Assembly: GCF_002999335.1 (NCBI RefSeq)
Contig: NW_020312436.1
Coordinates: forward strand, 186,001 to 250,000
Reading direction: 5' to 3'
Source: Cyclospora cayetanensis
Lineage: Eukaryota; Apicomplexa; Conoidasida; Eucoccidiorida; Eimeriidae
DNA length: 64,000 bases
The first letter of the stretch is position 1. Each line of letters opens with the position of its first letter. The position numbers and the translations under genes are program-made. Shown here one piece after another: positions 1 to 11,862 of the stretch. Under the pieces are notes generated by a model, which ran no database searches, had not been told where the DNA came from, and saw only the letters and a program-made list of their open reading frames with translations.

Positions 1-3000
1 GCAAGACACCTCCTTAATCTTCGTCACTTTTGCGGGCGTGCCGGCACGAGGCGCCGACAAAGGGCCCTCCAAGGCCAGACCCAAAATGCTAAATCCTGCC
101 TACACCCCTCAGGGCCTAGCCACACTACAAAGCTTGCAGTGGAACAATTAAAAGATACACTTAACTGCGATGAAGGAAGCAGGCACAAATACCACCGGGC
201 AAAACTGGGCCTGACTGCTGGTCCCCCAGTCGGCGGTGGTTCCTCTGTCTGCCGCTGCCAACGCTGCCACTAGAATGCGCCCACGACGATCAAAAACTTT
301 AGCCAAAAGCCGAATGCCTTTATCTGCGTGAGCCGCGCTGGAGGGGTCAACAAAGCGGCAGACTCCTGAAGGCTGGGGAGGGCCTTAGCCGCTGCAGCGG
401 GCCTCGAGCTGCAGCCAGCTGCTGCTGCTGTTGCTGTTGCCACTGCCCTCGCAAGCGCTATTCTTTCCCTTTGCTGTTGACAATAGAAAATAAAACAGCA
501 AAGAAGCAAATAGAGAAATGAACGGAGAGCTCTTCGCTGCAGTACCTGGCTGCTGCTGCTGCTCCTGCAGTCACTGAATTGCTGCTGCTGCTGCTACGGC
601 GGGGTGGCACTGTCTTTGCCGTGGCATCTACGGCTATATAGACAAAGAAGCAACTTTGAAATAATATCTTCCTTTTCTTCGAGCAGAAAAACTGGGCCCT
701 CGACGGCTGCCGAGGCAGAAGATCCATAGCAGCCGACATGCTGCTTCTGGTGCAGCTGCTGCTGTGGCAAGACACAAGCCACCGGGCATTGGACAAAGAG
801 AGGCAGCTTGCATCCATTAAAATAAAACAGGAGCTGATGCGCTCTACAATTCGTGATTCTGGAAGCGCACATACGAGTGAACAGGTTACACAAGAGTCTT
901 GGCTGGTGCACTTGCTGCTTTCAGCAGTCAGTAAGGCGGCCGGCCATTGACTCAAGTGGTTTGCTCAACATTGGACAAAACCAATGCACAAGCCTGCCTC
1001 GACCTGATCATCTGGCTCTCCAAGAGACTGGAGCCTGCATGAGATACAGAGGCCTGCATGTGAGATTTTTAGGCGGAAGGTGTCCAGTGTCTTCCAGTTT
1101 CACAAAGCGAACTCCAAGTTTACGCACACACGTTGCAGCGCGCTGAGCTACACTTCAACACTTTCTACTACACTACCTACGCTAACTAAGGATTAGTAAC
1201 GATGACCAATCGGCTGTCTGTTCGTGTACCGTTTTTATTGCTGCAGTGCACTTAGCTTGATAGAAGAAGATGCAATGGTGTCGTCTGCGCGTGCGCTAGG
1301 CGCTATGCACACTAGTTAGGGATGCACGGGTTGCTCCAAGTGTGCAGCTGCATGCAACGTACTAGCTGTTCCTCTCCCCTCATGCCGCATCCTTAGTGGC
1401 ACGGTCAGAAAAAGGAGGCAGCTGCTTTGCGAAGACACTCAATAACTTTGTGTTTGCTATTTATTGAGTCCAAAGTTGAGTGTTTCCCCACAAAGGCCTC
1501 TTGTGGAACATTGTGTAAGTGGCCTCTTATGGTGTCAGAGACTCAAAGAGTGTGACGTAAAGCAGTGACTTACCTCGCAATTAAATTGTTTCTACTTTGC
1601 GGCGTTGCACATGAAAACGAAGGAAGGTGCAGTCTTAGCTCATTAGCATACACGTGAGTAGCGTGCATACATAGGCACATAAGAGCTGAACGCAATCGCT
1701 CTACAACTCGAGCACTTCGGCTGCTCTCCGAAGTAGCCCAGCCCGTTAACAACGAACAGTCCGTAGTATGTGCCAGGAATTCACTGAGAGTCTAGATACA
1801 TATTAACTTTGCTAAGGTTAGCTTCCGAGCAAGTATTCTGCTTAACGCAAGCGGCTGAGAGACAGCTCAAATTTGGCGCAAGCCTCCATAAGCAAAGAAG
1901 CCCAGACAGCCGCCAACGCGACGGTGTCGGGCCCGCAGCCCAGTCGTCGGCTATAACTGACTCCTAGTTGTGCCAAGACCAAACCAGAGTTAGCCAACAG
2001 GTATAGCGATTGTGCACATTCTTCACAGGACGAGACACAACACGGCATTAGGATATAGAGAGGCAGTCGGCTTCACCAACTTTCCGGAGTCCTTACTTCG
2101 GTGTAAGCGAGCCTTGTTCGACAGATACAGACACGGACTGCAGTTGCAGTGCGTCACTTCGGCTTCCATAGGGAGACCCCTTATTAGCACCAAACCCAAT
2201 ACAACCATGAAGTAACGCAAAAGTATTCTTGCGTGCCACTCTAAAAGAGCTGCTGCCTGCCGATGCCCTCTGCACCCTACAAAACTACGGCAATACATGA
2301 GAGCGAGGGCCATCGCAAAGGTTTGTGGACGTTGCTGCAGCCTTTGAACAGGCCAAGCTTGCGCAAACAGTAGCATACACTTGTACTACACGTACACAAT
2401 CTTGATTCTAATCGTATTCAATGAGCTAACTCTTATCCGCAAAAGAATCAAATATGAACAACCAAACCAATAATCGTCTACCTACTAATTCTTGATTACA
2501 TCTAAATAGTGCCGCAGAAAGTGCCTTCGTGTAGAGCTCGACCGACTACAGCAATGGCCAAAGGGGTGCATACGGGAATACTGTGGTGAAGGAATTCGCA
2601 CACTCGAGAACAACAGCTTGGACAGAAAACACGGAAGCTTGAATCATGGTAACGAGGGGCCAGCACCGCCACTAGGGGCACAGCATAAGAAAGACGGAAG
2701 GGGTGCGAACTCCTTTCAAGAGGGCTGAGCCCTAACTACTCCGTGGGGAAGAATGGAAGTGCCTAGCTCCAGTCTTGTGTTTCTCTACTAATTGATGCAG
2801 CCAAGATACATGTCTTGGCCAACTAGACTCAAGATCTCTTTTCATGTCGCGTCATGCCTTTGGTGTCAGAACCATACGTAAGCTCCCCCTATAGCCAGTG
2901 GCAGCCCGTGCCTTTTGGTGCTTGGTGTCTGGTCGTGCGATTTGCCAATTGTGTCCAAATAAGCTATGGCAACCCTAAGGCACTATCCTGTGCTAACTGC

Positions 3001-3547
3001 CTACGATTTCCTGAACTCAGAAACAAGTCAACAGTTGAAACACCAGATGGAGGGTAAGAAAGCACATCACTGGATTGCTTACTCTTCCAAGAAGCCGCTG
3101 TGGAAGCGGCTTCTCTAACGGCTCTTCTACAATGCACACCACGGGCCCGTTTCTATGTGCCCCTCTAAATCAATCATGGCACAAGGGGGATTCGCTTCAC
3201 CTAGATACATGGACAATTGCACGACCCTGACAAAAAACTTTGCTAAATGCCACTCCCAGGCATCCTATAGTTCCTATTGTGCAGGGCAGCTTCCATGAGT
3301 GGCCGCGGCAAGCGAATGCACTGCGGAAGCGACTCCCGCAGTCGCTGTCGCTACCAGTGCTTGTGCTGCCTTTAAAGCGTTGAATGCTACAGCGCGACAA
3401 GGTCTGCATCCTCCATTTGCCCTACAGAAAGATACCCCCAAAGAACAACAACCCCACCCCTTGACGAGGAGATGCCGCCGGTGAGAGCCAAAGGAGCTCC
3501 TCGGGGGTGTGGTGCAATGCAGCGGATTTGCTGCTGACTCTGGGGGC
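1..3547. other. Gene-poor left edge, no supported gene
   Basis: No open frame here combines useful length, family similarity and splice signals. CAG/CTG runs at about 410-600 and 740-770 open short frames on both strands, which I treat as repeat artefacts. A pyrimidine-rich tract ending in a good acceptor on the minus strand near 475 precedes a short frame reading QRERIALARAVA, which is discussed as a weak finding. From 1,000 to 3,200 the sequence is mixed and non-repetitive, with nothing that can be named. Confidence 0.6.
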
Positions 3548-6500
3548 TCACGCTGCTGCTACAGAGGAAACCTGCAGGCAAGCAACGACAGAGCCAAAAA
3601 CTGACAGAGAATTCGATGCACGGCATATCTTCTTCACGTGTTTGACTTGCCATCTGCCTGTCTCGCTGCTCCTCTGGCTCAGCCTCCACCCGACAAAGTC
3701 CATACCTGAGCTCGCATCCCAGAGGTGTAGGGCTCCTCCCAAATGTGCTGGACCGCCAACTCCCAGAACTTTGTCCCTCCACAGGCTGCAGCAGAAGGCC
3801 CTTGCCGGGGTGCGCATATCGCCCCCCAAGGGGCCCTCAAACTTGGAGGCCTCATTGCGGGCCCACTCCAGCAGAGTCTCTTCGTTATCGTCTACTGCTG
3901 CTCCTGCTGCTGCGGCTGCAGATGCTCGTTCCGTAGACCCTTCAGCAAAGCTCTCTCCCTCGTCGGGTGATTTCTTGGGGTACGCCGCAGTAACAGTGGC
4001 AGTGGCCTCCGCTTTCCCTTCCTGTGCAGCATCCTGACCTCCCGTGTCGTCCAGGAATGCGTTGTTGAGAAAGACGTGGAAGGGCCTGCTGCTGCTGCTG
4101 TTGCTGCTGCTGCTTCCCGCCTTGCTGCTGCACTTGATGCTCGTGCTCTGCACCGCGAGCAGTTGGGGGAAGAGGCAGTCAGGTGAGATTAAGAGGGGGG
4201 AGGGTTTGAAGTCCACCACGCGCGGCTGCGTCTGTTTCCTTGGAGGCAACGGATAAGGCCGCAGGTGGTCCCAGGAAGAACCCCATACCGACATTTGCGC
4301 CCTGTAGCTCGTGTCGTGTAGATCCCACAGCTCGCACACTGGAAAAGACAGCAACCCTGGAGCGTCACCAGCAACACAGCCACAATGGACGAAGCACATG
4401 ACGGAGGGGCGCAGCAGTAAGAAAAACAAGCGGCTGCAGGGGCAGCGTGTGAGAGAAGGTCGAAATAGGCATGCGCCCAGCCTTCAGGAGGCGTACAAAC
4501 GCCTAACCAAGTCGCATGCAAAGCGGGGGCTGCAGAGAATGGCAGCATGCATGGGTGTGGGGCCCCTGGGGAAACGCCAGTAGGTGAGAAAGGGCCTTAC
4601 CGGTGGCTTCTCGATTCCTCTGAGAATGCTGCCGCTCCCCAGTGACCAGAAGGGCCCTGCCGTTGGCAGAAAACTCCAAAGCGGTGTACACCGTCAGCTC
4701 ATGCGTAGAGGGGAACGACAACAGCGGCTCGCAAGGATGCGGGGACAGGGGCAGAGACATCAGCTGCGATCAGTCCCCCCAAAGCACAGCGGAAGAAGCC
4801 AGATTCCCAAGACAGGCTCAATTGTATACGGGATCTAAAAGCTCAAGTCGAAAGACCTAGAATTTCCGCAAACGTACCGTTACATCGCCTCCCAAGGTCG
4901 CCACAGCAAAGCACGATTCCTCTGGAGAGACTGCAACGTCGGATATACCATCCTCAAATCGCATGCAAGAAAGAACCCCACGACGTGCCCCCATCCCGCC
5001 TCCGCACCACCAGTCTTGGGAGTCGCATGAGCTGAAGGGTTGCAGGGGGTCCTGGGGAGGCACTCTTATGTCCCAAAAGTTTAAAAATGCTTCTTTGGAA
5101 GAGGCAGATACGCATGCTGCGGCCGCAGAAACAATGCATGGGTAGGCGCCACACTTAGCCGGCAGGACTAACAGGAGCAGAAGCGGATGGAAAAGTACAA
5201 CAGATGGGAAGCTGCAGCGGATAAAAAGCTGCAGCAGATAAGAAGCTGCAGCACTAGCAGCAGCAGCAGTAGGTGCCGATCAGTGGCATAGGAACAAGCA
5301 GCAACACGACCCCCGCAGGCGAGATATGTTGTAACCCCTGCCTGCCGGCTAACGCTGAGCGGTCCGAATGTCAGCAGCAACAAGCCGGAAATTGAATTGG
5401 TGGCGGAAAGAGTGCGGCAGCAGCAATACCAGGCAGCCTACCGTAAGGACCAACCGCGCGAAAGGAATCTATGGGGCCCTTCTGCGCATGCCAGCTGGAA
5501 ACTTCTTTTCCCACTCTGGGATCGAGCAGAGCGATCCTTCCCTCACAGCTTCCGACCGCTATCAGGCCCTGCGCCTCTACCCAAGCCACACTACTGCAGG
5601 CTCTCCTGTTGTTGCCGGGGTTGCCCCTGCTGCTTCTGCTGCAGTGTGGCAGCGCAGAGCGAATACGAAGGCCTTCTAGATCCAGAAGGAACGTCTCCCC
5701 CGATGTGGTGCCAGCGACGGCAACAGTGGCTTCCGTGGGGTGTACTTGAAGACACCCCACAGCCCCAGAGACGCCTCCCAGTTCGAAAGCATGAGACGCC
5801 ACAAACACACCGGCCACCCCCGTGTCTCCCGTAATAAGGCGAGACTCGCCGCTGGCGGAGGTGCGAACAGCCGCTGATTCCTCTGCACAGCCTAGCACGG
5901 AGCGTCTTGCTGCTGCTGTGATGGCTGGCTTTGCTGCCGGAGTTGCCACCGTTGTTGTCGCCGCTGCTGGCTCTGCTGGCAACCCGCTTAATGCGCGTTT
6001 CGTTAAGGCCCTCGAACGCTCGCCAGGGATGCTGAATAGGGGCAAATTAACGGTGCTGGGCATGGCCTGTAAAACGCTGCTGCCGCTGCTGGTGCTGCTG
6101 GTGTGGCCTGCACCATCTCCCTTTTGTTGCTGCTGTTTCTGGTGCTGTTGCTGTTGTTGTTGCTGGTGCTGTTGCTGCTGGTGCTGTAGTTGCTGCAACC
6201 GGGTGGTGTATCGGCATCTGGGGGCGAACACCCCTTGAAGAGCGGCTTCTGCGAGGGATACGACAAACTGATCCACAGCTTCATCCGACTGCTGAAGCAG
6301 CGGGGCAGAGCTTGCAGCAATGCTTCGCACAAGTCGTGCGGCGGCAGCAGCTGCTGCTGGCGCTATTGGAGACGTACCAGCACCTCTTCCTAACACCCTT
6401 GACACCTCGAGGGGGGTTCCCTCTGCAGGGATGAACCTGGTGCTCCTTACTTCGGCCACTCCGGCTGGTGCATCTTTTGCGCCACCGCTTCCCACTCCCT

Positions 6501-9500
6501 TGCGAGCGCTTGGAGGAGGAGCTCCGCGTGCAGCCGCAGTGGAGGAAGACGTAGCGGTAGCAGCAGATGCAGGAACCGCTGTTGCTGCTGTTGCTACTGC
6601 AGGCGACGCCGCGAGCAGCTGCATGCAGGCTGAAGCAGCGGCAGAGAAAAGCGCCTGCGTCACGGCGCTCCCCGAAGAGGCCGGAGAGGTGGTACCCGCT
6701 GTTGCAGCACTCGTCGTTGCGGCAGCAGCAGGAGGAGGCGACTCACCAGCTGCGGCGCTCGTAAGGCTTCTGTCGGTGTCGCCAACGGCGTCGCTGTACA
6801 CAGACGGCACACTCGGCTCCATCCCTGGTTGCAGGGGCTTGCAGAGGCGCAAGATATCTTGCAACGGATCTGCATCTCCGGCTGGTGTGGATGCTGCGGC
6901 TGTTGAAGAAGGGTCGGCTACGTCCTCGTCCTCCTCCCATGGCAGATCCGACTCGCCAAGGCAGTCTAGAGCTAGCTGGCCTCGAATGCTCGTGCTGTGC
7001 AGCATTTGCTTGATAAAGTCGTTCTGCGTGCTGTGGGAGTCTCTCCACCTTTCTGGTGCCTCCTCTCTCCTCTCCGCTGCTAGCGATGTCTCCGCGCCGA
7101 GCGCTGCAGCAGAGACATCTGAAGAAGCGTCACTGCTTGCCTTGTGGAGTCTGTGGAAGCAACACAGTACCGCAGGAGGCGTGGGTGCTCCCTGGCTTCC
7201 AGGAAAGAGGCCGCTGTGCTCAAGTGCTGGTCCTGCAGCTGCTGCAGGAGCCTCCCCTGCCGAGCTGTGAGGTGCAGCCGAGGAACGCGGCTCTTCGTGC
7301 TGACTTGCGCTGCATCCCTGCTCTTGCATCCGTGGCAGTTGCTGTTGCTTCTGCAGTTGCTGCTGCTGCTGCACATCCGTCACCGAGGCGGCTCCAAGGC
7401 CACGATTTTGCTGCCAGAACAAAGCCTCCTCAGGGAGAGGGCAAACCTGCTGCTCGGCGTGCTTCTGATCCGGCTCTTTGAGCTGCTGCTGCTGCTGCTG
7501 CTGCACAGCTGGCCCTTTAGTCGAAGGCGACTCGGGCATCAATGCTCTGTCAGTCCTCTCCTGCTGATAGGGTCTGTGTTGCTCTTCTAAAGAGGCGTGC
7601 GGGTGTACTTCTGCTGTGCGTGCCGCAGGAAATGGTGGCTTAGCGACAATGGACGTAGTCACGGTACCGGTGCGTTTGCTTACGCTTGCCGAAAACGAGG
7701 AGCTGAGAGAGACTGCTGCTTCGCTGCAACTCCCCATGAGCAAACCTTCATGCTGGTCCTGCTGAGGGGCTTGCGGTGGGTGTGTCCGCTGCCGTTGATG
7801 CTGCTGCTGCAGCTGCTGCTCTTGGTGCTGCCTGCTGGCAGCATCCTCTATGGTGCTGCTTTTGCCGAGCTTTTGCAAAGTCTGATCCTTGCTGAGGAAA
7901 AGCGAGGCCCCCTCCCGATCGCGCCCGTCTTCCCAAGCCTTCGCGCTGTCTCTCTGAGCCTCCCCTAATGCTGCTGCAGCGGAGGCTACGATGGCACCAT
8001 GGGGACGGTCATCCGTAGATCGGGGTTGCACGTGGGAGGGGGGATTTGGGAGAGGGAGGAAAGAAGGAGGACGTGATGGTGGGAACGATGGTGGTATAGC
8101 TGCTGCTGCTGGTGCTGCTGCACTTGCCGCTACGCAGCCACCCCCAACCCCTGCCTCCCCGTGTTCGAGCGCGTTGTTCGCAAAAGTCGCTGCATCTTCC
8201 CTCCGGATCGCTAGCTGCTCAGCCTCTCCGACTGCCGCTCCTGCTGACCATTGGTGCTGTTGCAGCCGGTGCTGCGCCTCAAGTGTGGGTCCTTGCGCCT
8301 CCGTGTCCTCTCTGTTTATCGCCTGCGCGTCTTCGTGCAGCTGAGAGGCCCCTGGAAAGCGCCCTGGATTTTTCCTGTCTTGAGAATCGCTCCTCGAAGT
8401 GCCCCTCCCACTGCAGTCTCCTTTTTGCTGCTCCTTTTGCTGCGCGGTTTGCTGCTCGTTTGAGAGCCGCTGGCGAGAGGCAGCTCTTGTTCGAGGGGAT
8501 CGTCTGGAAGGATCTGCGAGACTTTCCCAGCCGGCCTTTTCCGCAGACACCCCTGGAGAAGACCCTCGCCGCTCAAAGGAGCGGCACTTATTAGCACCCG
8601 GTCGTGCCTTGGAAGTTCTTGAAGGCTCCCAGTCACTGTCATCGCGAAAGTGTGAGCCCCCTAGAGACCCCCTCCCCACGGACTGTCTGGAGGCAGAAGG
8701 AGCCCGCTCGCTTTTCCCCCCTCCTCCTGCAGGGAGCTGTTGCTGCACCAAGAGGGAGGAAGGACAGTGCGTGTCAGAGATACCTCGCCTCTCGTTAGAC
8801 CGCCTGCTCCATGGAAGCTGCGAAAATTTACCGCGCGAGCTGCCCGTCCTCAAAGACGCCTCTGATGTGCCCCAGAGGGCACCCCTCTCCCGAGAGCTGT
8901 GCCACTCGATAGAGCAGCGTCTACTAGAGGACTGACTCTCAGAAGAGCAAGGTGCTTGCCGGATGGGCTGCCGTCTAGAGACATGGCGATCACCTTCATG
9001 CTCTACGGAAGGCCTCCCAGAGGGAGACCTACGGGAAGAGACTCTGTAACGAAGCCACCACTCTGGGGAGTGCCTCCTCGGTAGGCACCACCAGTCGTGA
9101 GTACCCCCACCTGTGTATGGAGAATGCCTTCTACTACGAGGACTCCTCGTGCTTCTGTGGCTGTACTCTCTTGTGGGAGTTTTGCTCCTGTGGCTGTACT
9201 CTCTTGTGGGAGGTTTGCTCCTGTGGCTGTACTCTCTTGTAGGAGGTTTGCTCCTGTGGCTGTACTCTCTTGTAGGAGGTTTGCTCCTGTGGCTGTACTC
9301 TCTTGTGGGAGTTTTGCTCCTGTGGCTGTACTCTCTTGTGGGAGTTTTGCTCCTGTGGCTGTATTCTCTTGTGGGAGTTTTGCTTCTGTGGCTGTACGCT
9401 CTTGTGGGAGTTTTGCTCCTGTGGCTGTACCCTCTTGTGGGAGTTTTGCTCCTGTGGCTGTACCCTCTTGTGGGAGTTTTGCTCCTGTGGCTGTACGCTC

Positions 9501-10176
9501 TTGTGGGAGTTTTGCTCCTGTGGCTGTATTCTCTTGTGGGAGTTTTGCTTCTGTGGCTGTATTCTCTTGCGGGAGTTTTGCTTCTGTGGCTGTATTCTCT
9601 TGCGGGAGTTTTGCTCCTGTAGCTGCATTCTCCTCTAAAAGTTTTGCTCCTGTGGCTGTATTCTCCTCTAAAAGTTCTGCTCCTGTTACCCTTTTCTCTT
9701 ATGGGGCTTCTGCTCCTGTGGCTGTATTCTCTTTCAAAAGTTTTGCTCCTGTTACCGTCTTCTCTTGGACTTCTGCTGCTGTGGCTGTACTCTCCTCTAA
9801 AAGGTTTGCTTCTGTGGCTGTCTTCTCTTATGGGAGGTTTGCTCCTGAGGCTGCATTCTCTTCTGAAAGGTTTGCTTCTGTGGCTGTCTTCTCTTAGACT
9901 TCTGCTCCTGTGGCGGGGCCATGCGGCTGTTTCTCCGCAGTCGCCCTCCTGGGGAAGACGGCTGTTGTGCACCAATGTGTCAGAGGATGGCACGCTGCTG
10001 CTGCCCCCTCTTGCAGCTACAACTGCAGCCGCTGCTGCCGTGACTGCCTCCTCGACTGCCGCTGCAGTGGTTGCTGCGTCAAGCTCTGGTGGTCTCTCCA
10101 GGGAGGCAGCGCTGCTCGGGGGCCGCTCGGGGGCCCCGGGGGGTTCCCCCTGACCGTAGGGGCCCCTATAGTCCAT
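3548..10176 (-). CDS. Large WD40-repeat protein with Ser/Arg-rich N-terminal repeat domain (4 exons)
   Basis: Exons in coding order are 5442-10176, 4878-5116, 4601-4763 and 3548-4338. All have GT-AG ends and matching phases, giving about 1,975 residues. The start is the ATG at 10176, just after an Ala/Glu-rich leader. Residues ~90-340 are an 11-residue Ser/Arg repeat of the type REYSHRSKTPT. Then come long low-complexity Gln, Ala and Ser stretches. From about residue 1,450 there are WD40-like blades: VGCLQVHPTEATVAVAG, SSVAWVEAQGLIAVGS with LLDPRVGKEV, FLNFWDIR, ISDVAVSPEESCFAVATLGG, ALEFSANGRALLVTG and CELWDLHD. WD40 propellers are protein-interaction scaffolds, and SR-like repeats are common in nuclear RNA-processing factors, so a nuclear RNA role is possible but only inferred. 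The FWDIR region faintly recalls Pan2, but no nuclease domain follows. The last exon may be spliced further, for example near 3700. Confidence 0.75.
6065..6200 (-). repeat. CAG-type run coding a poly-Gln/His tract
   Basis: The plus strand is a run of CTG and TTG triplets. On the coding minus strand it gives a Gln-rich, His-interrupted tract in the WD40 gene. It is typical of the homopolymeric amino-acid repeats of Eimeria proteins and lies outside the recognisable WD40 region. Confidence 0.8.
9155..9905 (-). repeat. 33-bp coding tandem repeat (11-residue REYSHRSKTPT type)
   Basis: On the plus strand the unit reads roughly tgtactctcttgtgggagtt followed by ttgctcctgtggc, 33 bp in all. It is nearly perfect from about 9155 to 9640 (around 15 copies) and decays to imperfect copies up to 9905. 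As 33 is a multiple of 3, the minus-strand protein reads one unchanging 11-residue unit with a Ser, His, Arg, Ser core and a Lys/Pro/Thr tail. The plus-strand frames are also open through the array, but those are artefacts of the repeat. Confidence 0.9.
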
Positions 10177-11862
10177 ATCGAGACGGCTGGAAGCTACAGA
10201 GATCGCCGATGTGGCTGCCAGTGCAGCACTGGCTGTTGTGCTGCTGGACGTTTGGTGCAGCTGGTGTCCATAGCATCGAGCACGCCGTACCTCCAGAATT
10301 GGAATTCACACACACAGCCAACGGTGCAGAGCAGCCCTGACAAGGGTGGGCTCTCATTTGGATGCTGGCGACGCCTTGGGGGAGTGAGGGCCCTCTGCAT
10401 GCGCTGGAGCCGAGACGGGGGGCCCCTGAGCCCGCCTCTTTGGGGGCCCCTTCTCCTTATCACTCAAACGCCACAGGGGTGCGACACAAGAATAGAGGCC
10501 TCTGGTGTCAACTGGTGGCGTTCCAGTAGTGAAAGCCCAACTGCTCCAGGAACGCGGTACACACAGCTTGGGTATCGAGGGAAGCCTCTGGTGTGCTGCC
10601 TCTGCGGCGACGTCCTTCCGTTCGTGCTGCTTTTTGCGTTCGTTTTACAGCACCTCCTGGTGCCTAAGGAATGCAAGAATCATGTTATCTAGTGAAGGCA
10701 AGGCCAGAGCGGTCCGGATTCGTACGGCCGCTGACTGGTGGGCCCCCGGGGGTGGGCCCCTCAACATGGGGTCTGCTGACCAGACGAACACAGCCCGTCG
10801 GGGGCCCCTGAGCTCTTGCTGCTGCTCTTCCTATCTTTTCCTTTAAGGTCCCTGCACCCTTAGAGCTTCAAAGCAAGGGCTTTTTGCCTGCTGCCTTGCG
10901 CGCTTCAGGCCTAAGGGTAGGTCAAAAAACGCCCGCGACTGGCACTGTACGGGTTCCCTACGCGTGGACACGGAGGGCGTCTCCTTGCCGTTGTGCTGCA
11001 AGGCGAGCCTTTAATGAAAGCGGCCTATGAATGCCCTGAGAAACAGTTCGGCGTGTGTTAATCTAGGTATGTGTAAGGAAAAGAGGTTTTGGACCTCAAT
11101 AAACCTCCCAAGTGTTAGCAGCAGCAACTGCCCATGCAGCGCTGGTGGCCACCGCTAGTCCGGCGGCAGCAGCAGGAACAGGCGTAGCAAGTATCCCCAG
11201 CACGACATTGCAGATGCTTGTTTCTTCCCTTTTTTCCTTTTCACTGTGTTTTGCCTCTATTCTTTGTTATTACCTGCCTTCGAGGTGAAATATCGAGGTG
11301 GTAGAAATGCTCGGGGGAGTTGCATCGACGTGCGCGTCGAGCTGCTGCTGCCGTTCTTGGTACGGTCGGTGCCATTGTTCTGTGCGTTGCTACTGCGAGT
11401 CCCCCCTCTGCCTCATCTATTGAGGAATATTTCTCCCAGTCACTCCCCCATTGGTGATCAGCTGGGCCGGCGTGCTGCCCCCTCCTTGTGACCTTGCTTT
11501 TCGAGGGTCCCGTTGTCTGTGAGCGTCCTTCCCGACAACGGCGACGGCGAGTGCAAGAGTTTATCCCTTCATCAGAGCAACAGTAGACACCACGCGGATA
11601 TGCTGGCATTTGCCGGCTCGCCTGCAGCGTAGGTGGCTTGCACCCCAGCGAGTGGAGTGTTTTCATGGCCTGGCTGGTGTGGTTCGTTTGTTCTAGCTGC
11701 TCCCTTTTCCCTTCCACTCTTCCTTTCACGCGCTTCGCTGCGCTTTCCCAGGCTGCGCCTCCCCAGCACACTGTCTAGCCGTGACACACCACTGCTTTAC
11801 ACCCAGCCCCTTCGCGAAAAAATCTACCACAGCAGCAGCGCACAGCCCAGCCCCTCGGGAAA
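10177..11862. promoter_or_regulatory. Divergent intergenic region between the WD40 gene and CLAMP
   Basis: The two start codons (10176 minus, 11863 plus) face away from each other, so this 1.7 kb must hold both promoters and 5' untranslated regions. It contains several G/C blocks of the ggggcccc type around 10130-10460 and 10740-10800, and a pyrimidine-rich stretch at 11215-11260. No TATA box or defined motif could be assigned. Confidence 0.5.

Noticed and set aside
6320..7270. Ala-rich 316-codon plus-strand frame
   Set aside because: Antisense to the low-complexity part of the WD40 gene exon 1, which has splice and domain support on the minus strand.
9097..9897. Long plus-strand open frames (Ser/Phe/Val/Ala and Leu/Trp-rich)
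   Set aside because: They are antisense readings of the 33-bp array in the WD40 gene; a repeat length divisible by 3 without stops keeps several frames open.
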